From: Coix lacryma-jobi var. lacryma-jobi
Lineage: Eukaryota; Streptophyta; Magnoliopsida; Poales; Poaceae
Length of the DNA stretch: 64,000 nt
Direction: 5' to 3'
NCBI GenBank assembly: GCA_009763385.1
Contig: CM019831.1
Span: 80,201,845-80,265,844 of the forward strand
The notes below the pieces were generated by a model. It saw only the letters and a program-made list of their open reading frames with translations, was not told where the DNA came from and did no database searches. Positions 47,197-57,678 of the stretch are shown here, piece by piece (positions within the stretch are counted from its first letter, which is position 1; each line of letters begins with the position of its first letter). Both the position numbers and the translations under genes were made by a program.

Positions 47197-49078
47197 TTAG
47201 ATCCATGGAATTTCATCCTTATTGGGTGGATCTTCTTCCTTGGGTGCTTCTTCTTTAAGTACTTCATTGGGTTCTTCTTCTTTTGGAACCTCTCCTTTGT
47301 TATGTGAATTACACAACTCAGGAGAAGGTGGTTCTTTCTTTCTGTTCCACCTTGTTCTTGGGCGCCTCTTCTTGGTACGAACGGGTTTTGCTTCCTGCAT
47401 GTTAGCGGCATATGCGGGACCACGGGAAAGGGAGAATATTTCCTTCCTCCCTCCTAATGTCATTTGCATTTTACCACTCCCCACATATATGCAAACATCA
47501 ACAGTGTTCAAGAAAGGTCTACCTACGATTAGAGGCACATCTTTCCTATTTCCCATATCTAGTATTATGAAATCTGCAGGAACATATGAACCTCTAATAT
47601 GAACAGGTAAATCAGTGACTATTCCTTCTACATAGCATGTTGATTGATCAGCTAGCACGACATAGGCAGATGTGGATGACATGGGTGGAAAGAACAAGTT
47701 TTCATAGAAATCCTTAGATAAAATGTTCACACTCGATCCTAAATCACACATGGCATTTTTAAAAACTTCACCAAAGATTGTGCATCTAATTATGGGACTA
47801 CCAGGATCACCCTTTTTAACAGTCATGGTTTGATCTTCATAATAGTTAAAATATTTTATTTCAACCATATTTGCAGTTTCCATGTTAGGTTTAGCCGGAA
47901 TTTTGCCAGTTTCAAAAGATGGTATGATCGCAACAAGTTGAGCTAATTGGGTTTCTAACATCTTATTAAAGCTAAGTTGATTTTTCAGAGCAGATGAGAA
48001 ATCTTCCAATTTAGCATTTATGTTCTCAAGCATTTTATCATTTGACATTAATTTCTTATTCAAAAATTCAGTAGTTCTACCTGGAGAGTAGACTAGATTC
48101 TTTAAGAACGAGAAATTATCAGTACTTTGGAAATTACAGCGAGGGAATGAATTATTACCTTGAGAGTTGGAGTGCTGATTCCATCCTTGATTTTGTTGAC
48201 GGAAACCATTGTTGTTGTTGTTGATGATGAAGTTCAAATCTTCATGTAACTCGGGGCAGTGGTTCCCAGAATGTCTGGTTTCTCCACAGACTTCACAAGT
48301 CATGTAGGATTCCAGAGATTGGACACTCTCTTGTTGGTTCATCTTCTCACAGCTGTCCAGCTTCTTGGCCAGCAGGTCCATCTTGGCTACGATCATGTCG
48401 GCCTCCTTAAGGGAATGCATACCTTGCTTACGGGGCTGCAGTCTCTCGTCATTCCATCCTTGGTTCGACACCATCTTCTCTATAAGAGCCTTAGCATCTG
48501 CAACATCCAGAGAAAAGAATGCACCACCGGCGGCGGCATCCAAATGGCTTCTAGAGAGTGGGGTTAGGCCATGGTAGAAGTTCTGGATCAACAGCCAGTC
48601 CTCCATACCATGGTGCGGACAAGCAGCGACGTACTCTTGCAACCTCTCCCAAGCCTCGGGAATAGATTCCTCGGCTTGTTGCATAAAGCTGGAGATTTTG
48701 TTGCAAAGAGCGTTCGTCTTGCCCATAGGGAAGAATTTGGCGAGAAAAGCATTGGAACACTTGTCCCATGTGTCTACAGCATTGCGATCGGTATAGAACC
48801 ATTGCTTCGCTTTTCCTAGAAGAGAAAAGGGAAAGAGACGAAGACGGATGGCTTCTTGGGTTATCCCCTTAATGGTGAAGGTGCCGCAAATCTCCAAAAA
48901 ATTGTTGGAGGTGAGCAATGGCATCCTCATGGGCTTTGCCACAGAACGGGCTAGCTTGGATCATCGTGACCAGAGCCGGTCTCAACTCGAAATTGAGGTT
49001 GGTGTCGATCACGGCTGGTTCTGTCGCTACATTGGCGGTAGAAGGAACAGAAAACTCACGAATGGTCTTGTTGGCCAT
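47197..49078 (-). pseudogene. NA-3 gag-protease
   Basis: ATG 49078 (MANKTIREFS). The product is nearly identical in layout to that of NA-1: gag domain, CCHC-like knuckle (CEVCGETRHSGNHC), protease with CDLGSSVNILSKDFYE and LIVGRPFLNT, then the basic and acidic tail ending KDEIPWI. A single extra base in a homopolymer (six A at 48896-48901; five in NA-1) shifts the frame after about 60 residues. From 48942 on it is open for 581 codons to 47197, without the stop and deletion seen in NA-1. Confidence 0.87.
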
Positions 49079-49239
49079 CGTGAAGGTAGAACGAGATAAG
49101 AAAGAAAGAAGTTGAAGAAGATGAAGGAAAAAGATAAGAAGGACTATAGAAAGAAAGAATGGGGAAAGATGGGATTCGCTAAGCAGAAGCTTAAGCGAAG
49201 ATAAATTCGACAAGGACTCGAAGGATACACCGATTGCCT

Positions 49240-49257
49240 TCCCCGGCAACGGCGCCA
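49240..49257 (-). other. NA-3 primer binding site (tRNA-Asp type)
   Basis: Minus-strand TGGCGCCGTTGCCGGGGA, eight bases inside the 5' LTR. A perfect match to the complement of the plant tRNA-Asp 3' end. Confidence 0.8.
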
Positions 49258-49265
49258 GAAATGCT

Positions 49266-51170
49266 TGTTGGTAGTTCTTAACTTCACTAAAGATAGAGCT
49301 AGGCAACTATCCCCGGTAACGGCCCAGAAATGCTTGTTGATACTTGTCAACGTCGTTACTAGGAGTAGACAATGGAATCTATCCCTGGCAACGGCGCCAG
49401 AAATGCTTGTAGCAAGTCCAGTCACTATACCTAAAGGAGTGAAGCTAGAGCAGCTATCTACTAATGTCAAATGGGGTTGTCAATCCCGACACTAGTAGAA
49501 GCTAGCTAGAGATATTGCAATCTACCTAGAGGAGATTCTGCAAGCGCACAGAACTATCGTAGTAGCACTTCGCCTGGGAGTACCAGGTGTCAATTTATTT
49601 GATCCCAAAGGAAGGCTAGGGTGGTGTATGAGTCGAGTCAAGGAGGGGATGAGAGTCGAAGAATAAGAAAGGGAAAAGGAGATAAGAGAAGAGAGGAGAT
49701 GAAAGGCTAGAAGGAATTTATGAGTGGATAGGTAAGGATGAAATGAATGGTTAAGGTAAGGTGGATAGACAGGTAGATAGGGGGAATAAGATAACTAAGG
49801 ATAACTAATATAACTAACTAGGAATTAATAACTACTCCTAGATAACTACAAAGAAAGATAGGCAAATGCCAAATAAGCAACCAAGTTAAGTATAGTTTTA
49901 TTCCTATCTTGTCAAGTACCGAGGCCTACTAGCCTTTACCACTGACTTAGGTTGAACGCTAGCACAATGAGCCTTACTGTTAAACTAGACCAACTACGTG
50001 GTGGAATTCAAGGCGCACAGGGCTGTCACCACCTGCTTGCTACCACAGCTATCCTGGGGTCTAGCCGTATCTGAAGGTAAGTCTATAACTAAGCACCACG
50101 CCTAATTATATTCTAACTATCTCTATCCTGGCCTAGAATAGAGACACCCTTGCGGACCTCAGAGCAAATACTTGACTTAATAAGATAAACACTAAACTAA
50201 CTAAGCAACCTATTGGCAAAGATCAAACACTAAGCACACTAGAGATTAACTACTATGGCTAAGTGAATTGAAATGTAGGATAGCTAGGTACTCAAGCAAT
50301 CAATCAAGTATACTACTCAATACTGGTAAGTAGAATAAAGTAATACTTGAAATGATGAACTAGAATATAGTAAAGTGCTTGAGTTACAAGAGCAAAACCT
50401 GAACCGGATATGAAGGAAGACTCTTCCCAACTCCAGGACCGATTACTCGCACGCTTCTACTCTTGAGCTAAGCCTTGAGCAGCGCTTCCGCGAGGGCAAT
50501 GAGGCATGGATGCCTTGCTCTACTAGCTACCTACTTGCCTAAGCTTGGCTAAATCCTAAGCTATTAGCTCTCTAGCTTTAGCCTTGCTTTCCTCTTTGCT
50601 TCTTCCTTCCTTTCCTTGCTTTCTTGCTTGATATGAAGTGACACCTCCAGGGGTATTTATAGTAGAGAGCTGGAGTAGGGGCTACTCCACCGCCACATCA
50701 TCGATCCGCGTGATGATGGATGAGAGCCCTTGGATCGTAACCTCCTTCAGATCAATGGTGGAGAAGAATTAAGCATGTGCTTCTTTAATTCAACATGTGC
50801 TTCTTTGCATGGTGGCATGCATGATCCACGCCACTCCCCTCCTGAGCCCTCCGATGCCACCGACCTAGTGACCAAGGGCTGAGATTTGGCCCTGGGGTGG
50901 TCACACGGATCAGTGATGTGGCAGGGGGGAGTTTGGTCGCCACCTAGGTGGCGGGCGCCACCCCACTAGGGCCCAAATGGGCCCTGGTGAATGGGCTCGG
51001 CCCCTGGTGGGTCCATTCTCCAAATTTGGTCCAAATCCTGCATTCAAATAAAATCTATGGATATGTGGAATTTGGTTAGTTTGAAACCTATTTGACTACT
51101 TTTCATGCCTTTTTGGTGAATTTTTGTGTAAAATGTTGATGGTAAAACAAGTGTTTAAGGACCATCAACA
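49266..51170 (-). repeat. NA-3 5' LTR
   Basis: 1,905 bp. TATAAATA on minus at 50661-50654. Repeated LTR-end plus primer-site modules at 49266-49415. Leader block at about 49990-50070. Confidence 0.9.
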
Positions 51171-51816
51171 CTACAGTAAATCTCGGGGACTGTAGATCTC
51201 CAACTTCAACCTCGGGGACTCTCCCCTCACATTTTTACTAATGCTGTTTCTTTGGCCCTGCTACATGAACCACGCTGCTTCTTACAGCAGGCCCGGGGAC
51301 TACGTGTACACACGTCATTTTTCCTTTCGTCAAAATGACTCTGATTTCATGCAGCAAAATTACAAGCTTGGCACCACGTGCTTACAACACCTACTCCCAA
51401 GCTCGGGGACTAAGTGGATACACTTCACCTAGCGGTGAATGTATTGTTCATCTTTTTCTTTTACAGCTCTATGCGGACTAGCTCGGACCTCAACTGGAAT
51501 GCCGTCGGCTACTGGTGTCTAGCTACGTCCAAAGTAGATACACTTCACCAGATGAAAGATCTTCAAAATTTTTCTTGCAGCACCTTGCATCCCTTTTTGT
51601 CGGACGACGCAGAATATTCCACATGGCTGCAGTACGGCTACAACTCTGGCTGCTACGTTCGCGACCAGCTTAACCTGGTTGGAAGCCTACTACAAGTGCA
51701 ACCACGACCAGGCGACCTGGTCGGAAGACGTCTTCACCGACATATGACCAGACCCGACCTGCTCGGGAAACTTCACGACGCCCAGCACAATGGATGCAAA
51801 GTGCTCGGGGACTAGC
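51171..51816 (+). other. Tat-1 3' end with repeated CTCGGGGACT and polypurine tract
   Basis: CTCGGGGACT or CCCGGGGACT occurs five times: near 51182, 51212, 51290, 51401 and at 51804. The last copy abuts the 3' LTR, as a polypurine tract should. Between them is non-coding sequence. The repeats look like multiplied tract copies. Confidence 0.6.
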
Positions 51817-52281
51817 TGTGGGGATATTATACCCGTATACCCCCATGGCACGACTTGGGCCCTCTTCCAGATACGGCCCAACCAGAAGGCCTTGCGGCCC
51901 GCGACCAGGCTATCGTGGCCGCCAGGGACTCTCCTGATGACTTGCTCGACAAGGAAGATTCGAATAGATAGACCCGGATTCCTTGCCAAAAGGAACCGAT
52001 TGTAATCTGTTAGGATTCGGCAAGTTGTAACCCTGCTCCCTGGCTATATATGGCGAGCAGGGATCCCCTCCAAACTCACTTCATATTCCAACCCATCAAT
52101 ACAAACCAACCACCAGAACACAGGACATAGGGTATTACAGCGACTTGCCGGCCCGAACCTGTCTAAATCGCCGTCTCTCGTACCTGTGTTTACACTTTGC
52201 AGACGTCTCGCACGCCTCCCCCGCTCAATCTACTACCTTGGGCATACCCCTCGGTAGACTATCGACCATATTTCATCGACA
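51817..52281 (+). repeat. Tat-1 3' LTR
   Basis: 465 bp, same length as 6617-7081, with about 28 differences by eye, most of them transitions. Confidence 0.93.
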
Positions 52282-52350
52282 TAATCCCTTATAACTTACC
52301 TCCTTGGTTGTGTTTAAAACAATCATATAGGATGATGTCAATGCTGATAC
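52282..52350 (+). pseudogene. 69-bp orphan piece of CACTA TNP2 transposase
   Basis: It reads PYNLPPWLCLKQSYRMMSML, a hallmark of the TNP2 domain. The left edge continues the reading from 6616 and the right edge continues at 62024 with PGPKSPGMN. It is the only transposase sequence between Tat-1 and NA-4. The first five bases are Tat-1's duplication and the last five (GATAC) are NA-4's. Confidence 0.85.
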
Positions 52351-53927
52351 TGTTGACACTTGCTAACGTCGTCACTAGCAGTAGACTATGGAATCTATCC
52401 CGGCAACGGCGCTAGAAAGGCTTGTTGGTACTTCTTAATGTAAGAAGTGTAACTAACTATTCTTATGACTATTGGTAAATTCCGCAATCGCACAAAATAA
52501 GTCAATTGTAGCACTTCACCCGGGAGTAACCGAGTATCGTATTTATTTCCCCAGGGAAGCTACTATGGCAGAACTAACACTAGGACTGCTATGAACAACT
52601 AGTGATTCTAGCAAGGTTGATCGAAATGTATGAATGGGGGTTGATTTCTACTACCACTAAAACGAAAAGAAAGAAAGACTAACTACAACTAAACTAAACC
52701 GGCGGGGTCTGGCCGATGAACAAATTAATGTTTTCCTACACACTTACGATCACAACTAACTTAGCAATAAAGGTTTTATCTAGTTCTTCGAACCGTACAC
52801 ACCCTCTGGACTATTTAACTCAGACGTGCACAACGAGGTTTATGATTTAAAAACTAACCCAACTACGTGGTGGAATTCAAGGCTCCCAGGGCTGTCACCA
52901 CCTGTTTGCTACCACAGCTATCCGGGGGGCTAGCCACAATAAGGTATAACTAGTCTAAGCACCGCGCTTACACTAATATATACTACTCTAATATTGCGTC
53001 CAAAACTAGAGCACTGATTACTCAGCGAAGAACCCAAACTAGATACAAACTAAATACTAAGTTATCTATGATCGAAGGCACTCAACAAGAACAATAAGTA
53101 AAGAACTTAAAGTAAATGCTGAAAGTAGAAGAACACTAAGATAAATGAAGAAAGACTTGGAATTATACCAGAGACTCTGGAAGATCCTCTATTACAACTC
53201 CAGCTCTTCTCTTCTCAACTCTCGCTCTCACTCTAAGTCTCTCAACTAGAGTGTTACTTCACCAGAGCTTCGCTTACAAGAGAGTGGAACTAATGAGGTG
53301 AGGTCTGAGTACAAATGAGCTCGGGGGGTCCTATTTATAGCCTAAGGGACCTACGGGGGTACTTATAGACCTAGGGTTAGGTCAGGGGGGTGAGTGAGGT
53401 GGCGGGCGCCATCCCTAGGTGGCGGCCGCCACCTCCCTGGCCGTTGGATCCACCATCATTGCTTCAACGGCATCCAGGAGCTCCAGAGAGGCGGTTCCAA
53501 GGTCGGTTGCATGTCCAAATAACCGTCACATGGGCAATTAGGTCATGATCCACGTGACATCTCTTCTTAGCCCTTGGATGCAACGACCTAAGTGATCAAT
53601 GGCTGCAAATGAGTGTGGCACGCCTCCCCTGGATCAGTGACGTGGCAGGGGAGGAGTTTGGGCCTCACTCCCCTAGCGGCCGCCAGCTAGGGGTGGCGGG
53701 CGCCACCCCACCTTGTCCCAAAGTGAGCCCAGGTGAGTGTGCTTGCCTCCTGGTGGGTCCTCATGGTCATTTTGCTCAAAAACCCTGCAATTACCTACAT
53801 TCAAATAAAACTCAAGAACAAGTGGAAATCGTTAGTTTATAAAAGGTTTTTGGTTGATTTTAAGTCCTTGTGTTGCATTATATGACCTTGTTGATGCTAA
53901 GAATATGACACTTAGTGAGCATCAACA
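52351..53927 (-). repeat. NA-4 3' LTR
   Basis: 1,577 bp, without the MITE present in the other copy. Leader block at 52858-52930. GC palindromes near 53400 and 53690. Confidence 0.92.
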
Positions 53928-55199
53928 AGCTCCCCCAAGCTTACCTCTTGCTCGTCCTCGAGCAAGCATGAACTTGAATCTTGGAAACTCTGTGTTTTTG
54001 TTGTGTATGCCCATATTATTTTCATCACCATAGAATTGGTAGCCTTCCCTGCGCTCAAGATTAGAACAAAAGACCAGCAAGAAAGAAGGTTTGTCTTTCC
54101 CTCTCCTATTTTGCTAATCAATATATGTGGAGTTTTTTGCAAGTTTTGTTCAAAAGAATGCATGCTTAGTAACTTCTGTGGCTCACTCAATAACTCATAT
54201 TTGTATGTGGAAATGGAAGAATTATCCTCTCACTAAGATTTTATGTGGGTTGTAATGGGTAGGATAAAATTGAGCATGCAATGCTAGCATAATTTTGCTA
54301 AGTTAGACAACTGGAGCAAAGGAGCAACAAGTCATAGGTTTAGACCAGGAATGTGCAAGTGTGTGGTATTTATTGTGGCTAATACTTTCATGGCACTTCT
54401 CCTTTTTATCTCATTTGTGGGATCATGGCTATGAATGAGAGCACTTGCTATTTTGAATATTCTTTTCTTTCTAGAGCACTTGCTCTTTTGAATATTCTTT
54501 TCTTTCTAGAGCACTTGCTCTTTTGAATATTCTTTTCTTTCTAGAGCACTTGCTCTTTTTTTAACTGTTATAGCCATGTCCCTAAGATTTCATTATGGAG
54601 CATGATATTTTGTCATGGAGTATTCCTAACAATGAATGGAAATAAAGGCATGTTGTGTGCGTATTCTCAGTGTAAGAATAGCACTATATAGGTGGGTGCA
54701 AGTGAATTCCTTCGTCAAAAAATATGTCAAGTTTCTCTACCATGTGTATCAACAAAAGTCTAACTAGCTCAACACTAATATGCAGCAAGTGGAAGCTCCT
54801 ACTCTAAGAGTAAAAATTATTTGGCTTTGGTAGGACTTTCTTTGCCACAGAAGTACTTAGAGCAAGTTTTTAAATTCATCATTTTTTTCAAAATAACTAC
54901 TCCACAAACTTGACTTGCTCAAGTCAAAGTAGAAACTTACTTCCCCTTTGCTTAGTCTAATGCTCATGCCTCAAGTTTAGTTCTACCATACGTTCTCCCA
55001 TGATAACTCTAATGCATGGCATACATCACTTTTATTTAATAAAAAGACTTATGATGAGAGCGTTTCATTTATTGCTATTTATTTATTATTATATATATAT
55101 TATTTTTTAATTAAGCTGCAAATTAACTAAGATAAAACTCAAATTTAAATTACTGAAATAAATAAAAAATGACAATAATAAAGACGGTTGTGATACTTA
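53928..55199 (-). other. NA-4 non-coding 3' region
   Basis: It begins with the polypurine tract (minus strand GCTTGGGGGAGCT). No supported gene. The tandem repeat at 54439-54558 is described separately. Wording resembles the 3' regions of NA-1 and NA-3. Confidence 0.6.
54439..54558. repeat. 35-bp tandem repeat, three full copies
   Basis: Units start at 54439, 54474 and 54509 with a partial at 54544. Each starts GAGCACTTGCTCTTTTGAAT. The second and third full copies are identical and the first differs by one base, so the expansion is recent. Confidence 0.85.
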
Positions 55200-56933
55200 C
55201 CTCTTTGACGGGGGTCCTCCCCCAAGCTGGCTGTTGGCGTGGTTGGGTTACATTCATCCCTGACGACGGTACATCTCGTCCCAGTTTTGCTGGTTCTGCT
55301 ACAGGAGAGAAAAAATATTACCCAGTTCTCCACCAGTTTCCTGGCGGAATACCTGGAAATTTTGGTTCATTTCGTTCAAGTCCTGACGGATTTCGGCAGT
55401 ATCCATGGTGAGTCCATTCATTTGGTGCTGAAGATATCCCATATCGCGCATCCACTCGTCCTGATGAAAGGACGAATGGCGAGCAGCCTGTGGTGAGATT
55501 GCTCCAGGGAAGAACTCATCACCACGGCCAGTGTACCGGGTGGATCCTCCCAAAGAGTGGGATGAACTCCCTAACTGGGATGAGTGGAGGGACGCCTCAT
55601 GGCCGTATCCCCACTACGGATGGTGCGAGCCATAGAGTGCTGCTCCTCCATACTGCTCTACATGAAAAGGGTCAAACTCCTGTGACGCTGCTGCGGCTCT
55701 TGCTGCCTCTTCTGCTGCACGGGTCTGCGCTCGCGTCCTCCTTCTAGGAACCTGCATGATGTTCTCTCGAGCCAACCTGCGGTTTCATTCTGCCTCAGTT
55801 TCCAGGGCCAAAAGTAACGTTGGTGCATTCACCAACCAAAGTGACATGTCAGGAAGAGCGATTTTATTCACATAATCTTGGTAGATCATGTGAATCTCAC
55901 CGGTCTCCTAGTTCTCATGCAAGAGGTGTCCTTGCGAGAAGTGTTCCATGGTCAAAAGGTCTCGGTCACCAGGAATGTAAGAGTATACAGAGGTGTTCAG
56001 CAGACCCATGTTTAAAGCCAGTCTAGTTATCCATGATGTCATTTCGATATTTCCAGTGCGTTGATCAAATTTAGACCAGTAGTCCGCCATGGCTTTGGCG
56101 GGTGATACTTTTATGTGGTTTACTAGAGCATAAAGCAGCAGCATTTCGGGCTTTTTAATTGGTCTTAAGTCCGGCCTTGGAAAGAGTGTGATACTAATAT
56201 ATTTGTGAAAAAACCTAAGCGTGGGGTTGTGGATATTACTTGTACGGGGCAAGCCTGGGTTTCTGTTCCCAGCAATACTTTTCCAAAATTCATTTCTATT
56301 GAATCCCGTACAGGCAGATTCCAAGCTCAGCAAGCATGAATCATCAAAGTTTAAATTCTTGCTGAACTGCTTCCATGTTAAAGCATGTTCTTCATTAAAA
56401 AGCCGAAATTTTATGTGATTAGCAGATATTTGCATTGTGGCCAGAAATTCCATTGTGAGGGGAAGGATTCCCTCCTCATTAACCTTTCATGCATCTTCCC
56501 ATCCCAAGGTTCGAAAAATATAGAGAAACTCATTGTCCATACCAGTGCGACTTAGCAAGTCATCGTCGATGTGGCTGGTGTGAACGAACTCCCTCTCACT
56601 GAGGATGTTCTGGGCCTACCATTCCCGATCACTCTGCCAGATGATATCATCGACGGAATTCAGGACGTGGATGGTCGGTCCAGCCTGGTGTGTGGGCGGA
56701 GAGTTCCGATCCACCAACATTTTGTTGGTGGATGGAGTACCCCTCCCAGCACTCTCCTCATCACTCCCAGCAAAGTGAATGTGAGTGTTTGCCCCCGACG
56801 AACTTCCCTCACCCTTACTCTTCTTCTCCTTGCCGGTGAAGAAGTTCTTGAGAGGGCCCATGACCTCCTCGCTAGTGCTCGAGGTGGCTAGTGTTTTTTT
56901 TTTGTGTTCTGAGTGAGGTGTAGGAGCTTGCAT
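55200..56933 (-). pseudogene. NA-4 Athila-type second ORF
   Basis: Reading leftward from ATG 56933 (MQAPTPHSEHKKK): a Ser/Lys-rich head, then a region resembling the Athila ORF-1 protein family (NEFLYIFRTLGWEDA, then FRLFNEEHALTWKQFS, CTGFNRNEFWKSIAG, NPTLRFFHKYISITLFPRPDLRP, LLYALVNHIKVSP), then an Ala/Arg-rich stretch and a helical Q/N-rich tail (HQMNGLTMDTAEIRQDLNEM). Stops interrupt it near 56600, 56490, 55905 and 55630; the one near 56490 replaces a likely Trp. In Athila elements such an ORF lies downstream of pol. Here it follows protease directly. Function unknown. Confidence 0.7.
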
Positions 56934-56945
56934 GGGGTGTGGGTA

Positions 56946-56953
56946 GTATTTAT
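56946..56953 (-). promoter_or_regulatory. internal TATA-like box upstream of the NA-4 second ORF
   Basis: Minus-strand TATAAATA, the same word as in the LTR promoter, only 13 bp before the ATG at 56933. GC palindromes like those of U3 lie upstream (about 57000-57310). Transcription would start past the first ATG, so the next in-frame ATG near 56860 could be used. Confidence 0.35.
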
Positions 56954-57678
56954 AGGCTGAGGATGGAAGGGGGAAGGCTAAAAACTTCACCCACCGGGCG
57001 GGCGCCACCCCTACTTGCCCATTTCTGTCTGCAACCAACACATGAGGTTTCCCTCATAATGTCCACTGAAATTCTAAGTGGGGAATAAAGTGGTAGTGTC
57101 GGTGCAAAGTGCAAAGAGTGTAACCTCCTAAATGGAGTAAGTGGGCTGAAAATTTCAAAGATCACTTCTTCATCCTGGTCATACTTTATACCAAGGATGG
57201 TGGGAAACTTACTCGGGTGCAGCTTCGTACAGAAATGTGGAAATTGAGGTGGCGGGCGCCAGGAAAAAGTGGCGGGTGCCAGGAAAAAGTGGCGGGCGCC
57301 ACCCCTTTATGGGTAATTCCCACTCAAAGCCACTCCTTCTTTCACTTTGTTCTCTCCTCATCACTCCTCACCAGAATTTTTGAGTGGAGAAGAGTCCAAA
57401 AGATGGAGTGAAATTGAAGAGAGAGGAGGAAACATGGGAGTGAATGAGTGCATTGAAAAGAGCAAAGGCATGGGTCTCCCCTGGTGTTATTTGAGCCTAT
57501 GAGCTAGGGATGATAGTCTACTTGACTGGCTAAGTTAAAAAATGGCCTATAGGGTGGCGGACGCCAGCATGGGGTGGTGGGCACCATCCCTAAGGCTGCC
57601 CTAAGCCCCCTAGGCTTCACCTAATCTCCCTACAAAGCATCTTGGTTAGCCGCTTTGGATTCCCGATTAGTGTCGCCT

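Larger units (their letters stand above)
43694..51170 (-). mobile_element. NA-3: non-autonomous Athila-like LTR retrotransposon, sister of NA-1
   Basis: LTRs at 43694-45588 and 49266-51170 with a perfect CTACA duplication (43689-43693, 51171-51175). It is read on minus with primer site 49257-49240, gag-protease 49078-47197 and the polypurine tract next to 45588. No RT, RNase H or integrase. It inserted in the Tat-1 3' region about 450 bp upstream of the antisense gene's start codon. The outer base of the 3' LTR reads TGATGG rather than TGTTGG. Confidence 0.9.
6617..52281 (+). mobile_element. Tat-1: Ty3/gypsy Tat-lineage retrotransposon, heavily nested
   Basis: Two 465-bp LTRs starting TGTGGGG and ending CGACA bound the element, with duplications TAATT (6612-6616) and TAATC (52282-52286). 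Between them, on +, are gag, protease, RT, RNase H, a second RNase H and integrase, then a long 3' region with a minisatellite and an antisense spliced gene. RT before RNase H and integrase identifies Ty3/gypsy; the second RNase H marks the Tat lineage. Without its four inserted elements it is about 12.5 kb, a normal size for a grass Tat element. The LTRs differ at about 28 of 465 positions by eye. All coding parts carry stops or shifts. Confidence 0.9.

Noticed and set aside
55169..55747. Plus-strand frames opposite the NA-4 second ORF
   Set aside because: Shadows of the minus-strand Athila-type frame.
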